Below are positions 6,759 through 9,643 of a DNA stretch of 9,643 bases, piece by piece; position 1 is the first letter of the stretch; every line of letters begins with the position of its first letter. The stretch comes from Bacteroidota bacterium. GTDB taxonomy: Bacteria > Bacteroidota > Bacteroidia > Bacteroidales > PXBB01. The DNA is taken from the NCBI GenBank assembly GCA_022708385.1, contig JAKIYU010000081.1:1-9643 (forward strand), in the 5' to 3' direction. A program made the translations under genes and the position numbers. The notes beneath the pieces are model-generated. The model was not told where the DNA came from and searched no databases. It saw nothing but the letters and a program-made list of their open reading frames with translations.

Positions 6759-7705
6759 TGCAGATAACTTATTTACAGAACAGTGATATTGATAAAGAAA
6801 AATGGGATGCCTGTATCCGCAATGCTCCTAACGGTAATGTCTATGCCTATTCGTGGTACCTTGATACGGTAAGTGCCGGATGGGATGCGCTTGTTGGAGA
6901 TGATTACGATGCTGTGTTTCCGCTAACCAAACGAAAAAAATGGGGCGTTCAATATTTGTGTCAGCCACCATTTAGCCAGCAGCTTGGTCTATTTGCCAAG
7001 AGTTTTATTTCATCTGAGTTGCAAGATTTGTTTATAACGCGTATTCCTGCGCATTTCAGGCTGATAGAAATAAACCTAAACAAATATCATAAACAGTTGC
7101 AGGGAAATAATACCCTCATGACCAGTGATACCTACGAGTTGGATCTCATTTATCCCTATGAGGAACTCAGAAAATTATATGTAGAAAACACAAGCAGAAA
7201 TATTAAAAAATCGGCTGCCAAAGGTATTTATGTGTCGCCACATTTAAGGCCTGAATTTATGATAGAGCTTTTCAAAAATAACAGAGGAAAGCATATTAAC
7301 ACGCTATCGGAGAAAGATTATAAAATGCTGTTGCAATTAATATATAAGAGTTTGAACAATAAAACTGGAGAGATACTTGGGGTTTTTGACGAACACAACG
7401 AATTGTGTGCAGCGGCATTTTTTGTGCAGGCCAACGGCAAGGTGGTTTTTTTATTTTCTGCCCTCAGTCCTGTCGGGCGCGAATGCAGTGCCATGTTTTT
7501 TCTTATAGACCATTTTATTCGCAGTCATGCGGGTAAACCTCTGGTGCTTGACTTTGAGGGTTCGAATAACCCTGAGCTTGCTCGTTTTTATGCCGGTTTC
7601 GGTGCAAAAAAAAACAGGTATTTTCAGTTACATCAAAATAATTTACCTTATTTTGTAAAGCAAATACACAGCCTTTACAAAATTATAAAAAGTCGAAACT
7701 TTTAA
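6755..7705 (+). CDS. FemAB/GNAT-like acyltransferase-fold protein
   Basis: The ATG at 6755 overlaps the previous stop as ATGA; it is followed immediately by another ATG (6758) that overlaps by one base, and an ATG at 6746 is also in frame. The two ATGs at 6755/6758 fit translational coupling, so I use 6755, giving 316 residues. The sequence shows ISWD-like N-terminal features (DKEKWDACI, NVYAYSWYLD) and, in the C-terminal half, AAAFFVQANGKVVFLFSA followed by LDFEGSNNPELARFYAGFGA, the FEGS...FYxxFGA signature of FemAB-like GNAT proteins in Bacteroidota. The family includes transferases that add amino acids or acyl groups to cell-wall or lipid precursors. The substrate here is not known. There is no signal peptide or membrane segment. 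Adjacency to the deacetylase-like gene suggests both act on the same envelope polymer. Confidence 0.75.
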   Translation: MMQITYLQNSDIDKEKWDACIRNAPNGNVYAYSWYLDTVSAGWDALVGDDYDAVFPLTKRKKWGVQYLCQPPFSQQLGLFAKSFISSELQDLFITRIPAHFRLIEINLNKYHKQLQGNNTLMTSDTYELDLIYPYEELRKLYVENTSRNIKKSAAKGIYVSPHLRPEFMIELFKNNRGKHINTLSEKDYKMLLQLIYKSLNNKTGEILGVFDEHNELCAAAFFVQANGKVVFLFSALSPVGRECSAMFFLIDHFIRSHAGKPLVLDFEGSNNPELARFYAGFGAKKNRYFQLHQNNLPYFVKQIHSLYKIIKSRNF

Positions 7706-7717
7706 ATTCACAGCGTT

Positions 7718-8368
7718 ATGATACATAACTTAGGTGCTGCCAACTCTTTATTTAATCAATTCATTTCTGAGCTCAGGGACGAACAGATACAAAAGGACAG
7801 TATGCGATTTCGCAGAAACATGGAACGTGTGGGCGAAATTTTTGCCTATGAAATAAGCAAACACCTCGCATGGGAGCAGAAGGAAGTGACCACGCCACTT
7901 GGTACACTTGAAGTTTCCATACTAAAGAATCAGCCGGTAATAGCCAGCATTTTACGTGCAGGCCTGCCTGTACATCATGGTTTTCTGAACTATTTCGACA
8001 GGGCGGAAAATGCTTTTGTGTCGGCCTATCGTAAGCCATCCCGCATAGGGTTGTTCGAGATACAAATAGAATATACTTCAAGCCCTGATTTGACGGGCAA
8101 GACACTTATACTTTGCGACCCCATGTTAGCTACGGGCTCTTCTATGGTACTCACCTATAAAGAGCTTGTAACGAGAAGCCGGCCAGACCATACGCATATT
8201 GTGGCTGTGCTGGCCAGTGTTCAGGGCGTTGAATATGTTAAAAGGCATCTCGACCCAGCACATTACACCTTGTGGGTGGGTGCTATAGATGAAGAGCTTA
8301 CGGCAGAAGCCTACATCGTTCCCGGTCTTGGTGATGCCGGCGATCTGGCCTTCGGGACAAAAATGTAA
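7718..8368 (+). CDS. upp: Uracil phosphoribosyltransferase
   Basis: The enzyme makes UMP and pyrophosphate from uracil and PRPP in the cytoplasm, salvaging uracil. At 216 residues it has the normal length. The PRPP loop is ILCDPMLATGSSM at 131-143, with D134 in the diagnostic position. ILRAGLPVHHGF at 78-89 is the conserved uracil-PRT segment, and IDEELTAEAYIVPGLGDAGD at 190-209 is the uracil-binding loop, including the GLGDAGD flap. All expected active-site motifs are intact. It starts 12 bases after the FemAB-like gene and ends 9 bases before meaB, so it lies in an operon with genes of unrelated function. No separate promoter is visible in the 12-base gap. Confidence 0.97.
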   Translation: MIHNLGAANSLFNQFISELRDEQIQKDSMRFRRNMERVGEIFAYEISKHLAWEQKEVTTPLGTLEVSILKNQPVIASILRAGLPVHHGFLNYFDRAENAFVSAYRKPSRIGLFEIQIEYTSSPDLTGKTLILCDPMLATGSSMVLTYKELVTRSRPDHTHIVAVLASVQGVEYVKRHLDPAHYTLWVGAIDEELTAEAYIVPGLGDAGDLAFGTKM

Positions 8369-8377
8369 TGTTTTGAT

Positions 8378-9472
8378 ATGGCCAAAAAATTACATAAAAG
8401 CGCGCTTACTGTTAATAAGGGCATAGAGCAGCCGCCGTCGGTTAATGAATCTTACCTGAATAAAATCTCCAAAAGGATACTCAGAACAGAGACTCCGGGT
8501 TTTTATGCGGAAGGCATTTTAAAGGGCAGTATAACTCACCTGAGCCGTGCCATTACGCTTGTTGAGTCAACACTGCCCATGCATCAGGATATCGCCCGGC
8601 AAATTATTGAAGGGTGTATGCCCCATACCGGAAATTCGCTTCGCATAGGTATAACCGGCGTGCCCGGTGTGGGGAAAAGTACCTTTATTGAGGCCATGGG
8701 CAAATATATTACTTCTCGTGGTGAGAAGCTGGCTGTACTGGCTGTGGATCCGAGCAGCGAGAGATCGAAGGGCAGTATTCTGGGAGATAAAACGCGTATG
8801 GAAAAACTGGCCGTTGACCCCTTATGTTTTATAAGACCCTCTCCTTCGGCAGGTACACTGGGAGGCGTGGCCCGCAAAACAATGGAGACCGCCCTACTAT
8901 GCGAGGCAGCGGGCTATCGTATTATATTTATCGAAACTGTTGGCGTGGGGCAGTCGGAGACAACCGTCAGGAACATGGTTGATTTTTTTCTTCTTCTTAT
9001 GTTACCCGGAGCAGGGGATGAGTTGCAAGGCATTAAACGAGGCATTATGGAGATGGCCGATATGCTGGTAGTAAATAAAGCCGATGGAGACAACCTGAAC
9101 AGAGCGTTGGTAGCCAAAAACGAATATCAGAATGCCTTGCGGTTATACCCGCGACCGGAATCGGGTTGGCTTCCCCAGGTTGAAATCTGTTCAGCTAAAA
9201 CAGGTTATGGTATTGAAGATGTCTGGCAGCTTATTAAAGATTACAAAAATTTTACAGTAGAAAATCAATTTTTTGAAAAAAACCGCCGGAAACAGTACGT
9301 GAATGCCTTGCATGAAACCATTAAACAAGAGCTTATTAACCAGTTCTATAATCATGAAGGCATGGTTAATATGTTAAAAAAACACGAGCTGTTATTGCAG
9401 GCAGAAAAGGAAACCCCTTATGAGGCGGCAACGAAAATTCTTGAAGCCTTTTATGCTGATGTAACCAAATAA
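8378..9472 (+). CDS. meaB: Methylmalonyl-CoA mutase-associated GTPase MeaB (ArgK/MMAA family)
   Basis: This G3E-family GTPase chaperones B12-dependent methylmalonyl-CoA mutase: it gates adenosylcobalamin loading and protects or rescues the enzyme from inactivation. At 364 residues it has a normal length. The P-loop is GVPGVGKS at 94-101. AVDPSSERSKGSILGDKTRM at 122-141 covers the Mg2+-binding DPSS and the switch region. ETVGVGQSE at 186-194 is the G3/switch II segment that couples to the mutase, and NKADGDN at 233-239 is the guanine-binding NKxD motif. The N-terminal helical arm (about 1-85) and C-terminal dimerisation helices (about 290-364) are present. The mutase subunits are not in the window, so the link to them rests on the family. 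It starts 9 bases after upp. An ArgK kinase reading is an old misannotation of this family. Confidence 0.95.
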   Translation: MAKKLHKSALTVNKGIEQPPSVNESYLNKISKRILRTETPGFYAEGILKGSITHLSRAITLVESTLPMHQDIARQIIEGCMPHTGNSLRIGITGVPGVGKSTFIEAMGKYITSRGEKLAVLAVDPSSERSKGSILGDKTRMEKLAVDPLCFIRPSPSAGTLGGVARKTMETALLCEAAGYRIIFIETVGVGQSETTVRNMVDFFLLLMLPGAGDELQGIKRGIMEMADMLVVNKADGDNLNRALVAKNEYQNALRLYPRPESGWLPQVEICSAKTGYGIEDVWQLIKDYKNFTVENQFFEKNRRKQYVNALHETIKQELINQFYNHEGMVNMLKKHELLLQAEKETPYEAATKILEAFYADVTK

Positions 9473-9515
9473 AGATATTTTTCGTTAAAAAACAGATTTC
9501 AATGAGTTTTTTTAT

Positions 9516-9523
9516 TATATTTG
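9516..9523 (+). promoter_or_regulatory. -7-like box (TATATTTG) for the downstream lipoprotein gene
   Basis: TATATTTG fully matches TAnnTTTG, lies in the 89-base gap after meaB, and is 39 bases before the ATG at 9562. The predicted start near 9528-9530 would leave a leader of about 32 bases. No convincing -33 TTTG is seen. It suggests that the lipoprotein gene is transcribed separately from the upp-meaB operon. Confidence 0.45.
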
Positions 9524-9561
9524 AAGATTGAATCCTTCTGTTTAAATTTAAAAGTAATACA

Positions 9562-9643
9562 ATGAAAATCAATACATTGCTTACAAAAGTTGTTTTTTCC
9601 CTTTATATAGTGCTGACATTTCTGGCCTGTAAGGAAAAAGAAA
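9562..9643 (+). CDS. N-terminus of a lipoprotein (partial, runs off the window)
   Basis: Twenty-seven codons are visible from the ATG at 9562. Two lysines (residues 2 and 9) flank the N-region, followed by a hydrophobic core and a lipobox ending FLAC, with Cys23 as the predicted lipidation site. KEKE follows the Cys. A charged stretch right after the Cys can act as a surface-export signal in Bacteroidota, but the motif here is not a clear match. No domain can be recognised from so short a piece. The TATATTTG box upstream and the 89-base gap after meaB support an independent gene. Confidence 0.7.
   Translation, partial: MKINTLLTKVVFSLYIVLTFLACKEKE

Noticed and set aside
9477..9491. TTTTTCGTTAAAAAA after meaB as an intrinsic terminator
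   Set aside because: The stem would contain only A-T pairs and is too weak to support.

Overview
The window looks like chromosome of a Bacteroidota bacterium. Three things point there: type IX secretion (T9SS) C-terminal sorting tails on two proteins, several AT-rich intergenic TAnnTTTG boxes (the Bacteroidota -7 promoter element), and gene families typical of the phylum (DUF7033-type deacetylase, FemAB-like acyltransferase, SxRRxGKT ATPase). I cannot assign a genus. I see no tRNA, rRNA, CRISPR array, insertion sequence or clear phage gene.

Left part (1-2792). A short reverse-strand reading frame leaves the window at position 1 and has its own -7-like box. Beside it on the plus strand is the tail end of a T9SS-secreted protein (82-657) with no signal peptide and no N-terminal body, probably a remnant. 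Facing it on the minus strand is an intact 613-residue secreted protein (2585-744) built from two copies of a jelly-roll plus fibronectin-III module and a T9SS tail. A 207-bp divergent intergenic region follows. It contains a 14-bp tandem repeat with the palindrome TTACGTAA just before the next gene.

Middle part (2793-5367). A stand-alone P-loop ATPase with a C-terminal winged helix (2793-3917) is followed by a small two-helix membrane protein. That protein's reading frame is interrupted by one in-frame TGA (3941-4405). Converging on it from the minus strand is a lipoprotein of the TM1410/MJ1477 (GH114-like) glycosidase group. Its two halves appear in the opposite order from the classical family, which suggests a circularly permuted TIM barrel.

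Right part (5451-9643). Four tightly packed plus-strand genes probably form one operon: a DUF7033/polysaccharide deacetylase-like protein, a FemAB/GNAT-like acyltransferase-fold protein that overlaps it by a few bases, uracil phosphoribosyltransferase (upp) and the MeaB/MMAA-type GTPase that protects B12-dependent methylmalonyl-CoA mutase. The first two suggest cell-envelope or polysaccharide modification. The last two are pyrimidine salvage and cofactor maintenance, so the operon mixes functions. A new lipoprotein gene with its own promoter-like box begins at 9562 and runs off the end.

Nothing here is a clear new defence or mobile system. The items most worth checking are the permuted glycosidase, the TGA-interrupted membrane protein and the repeat upstream of the ATPase.
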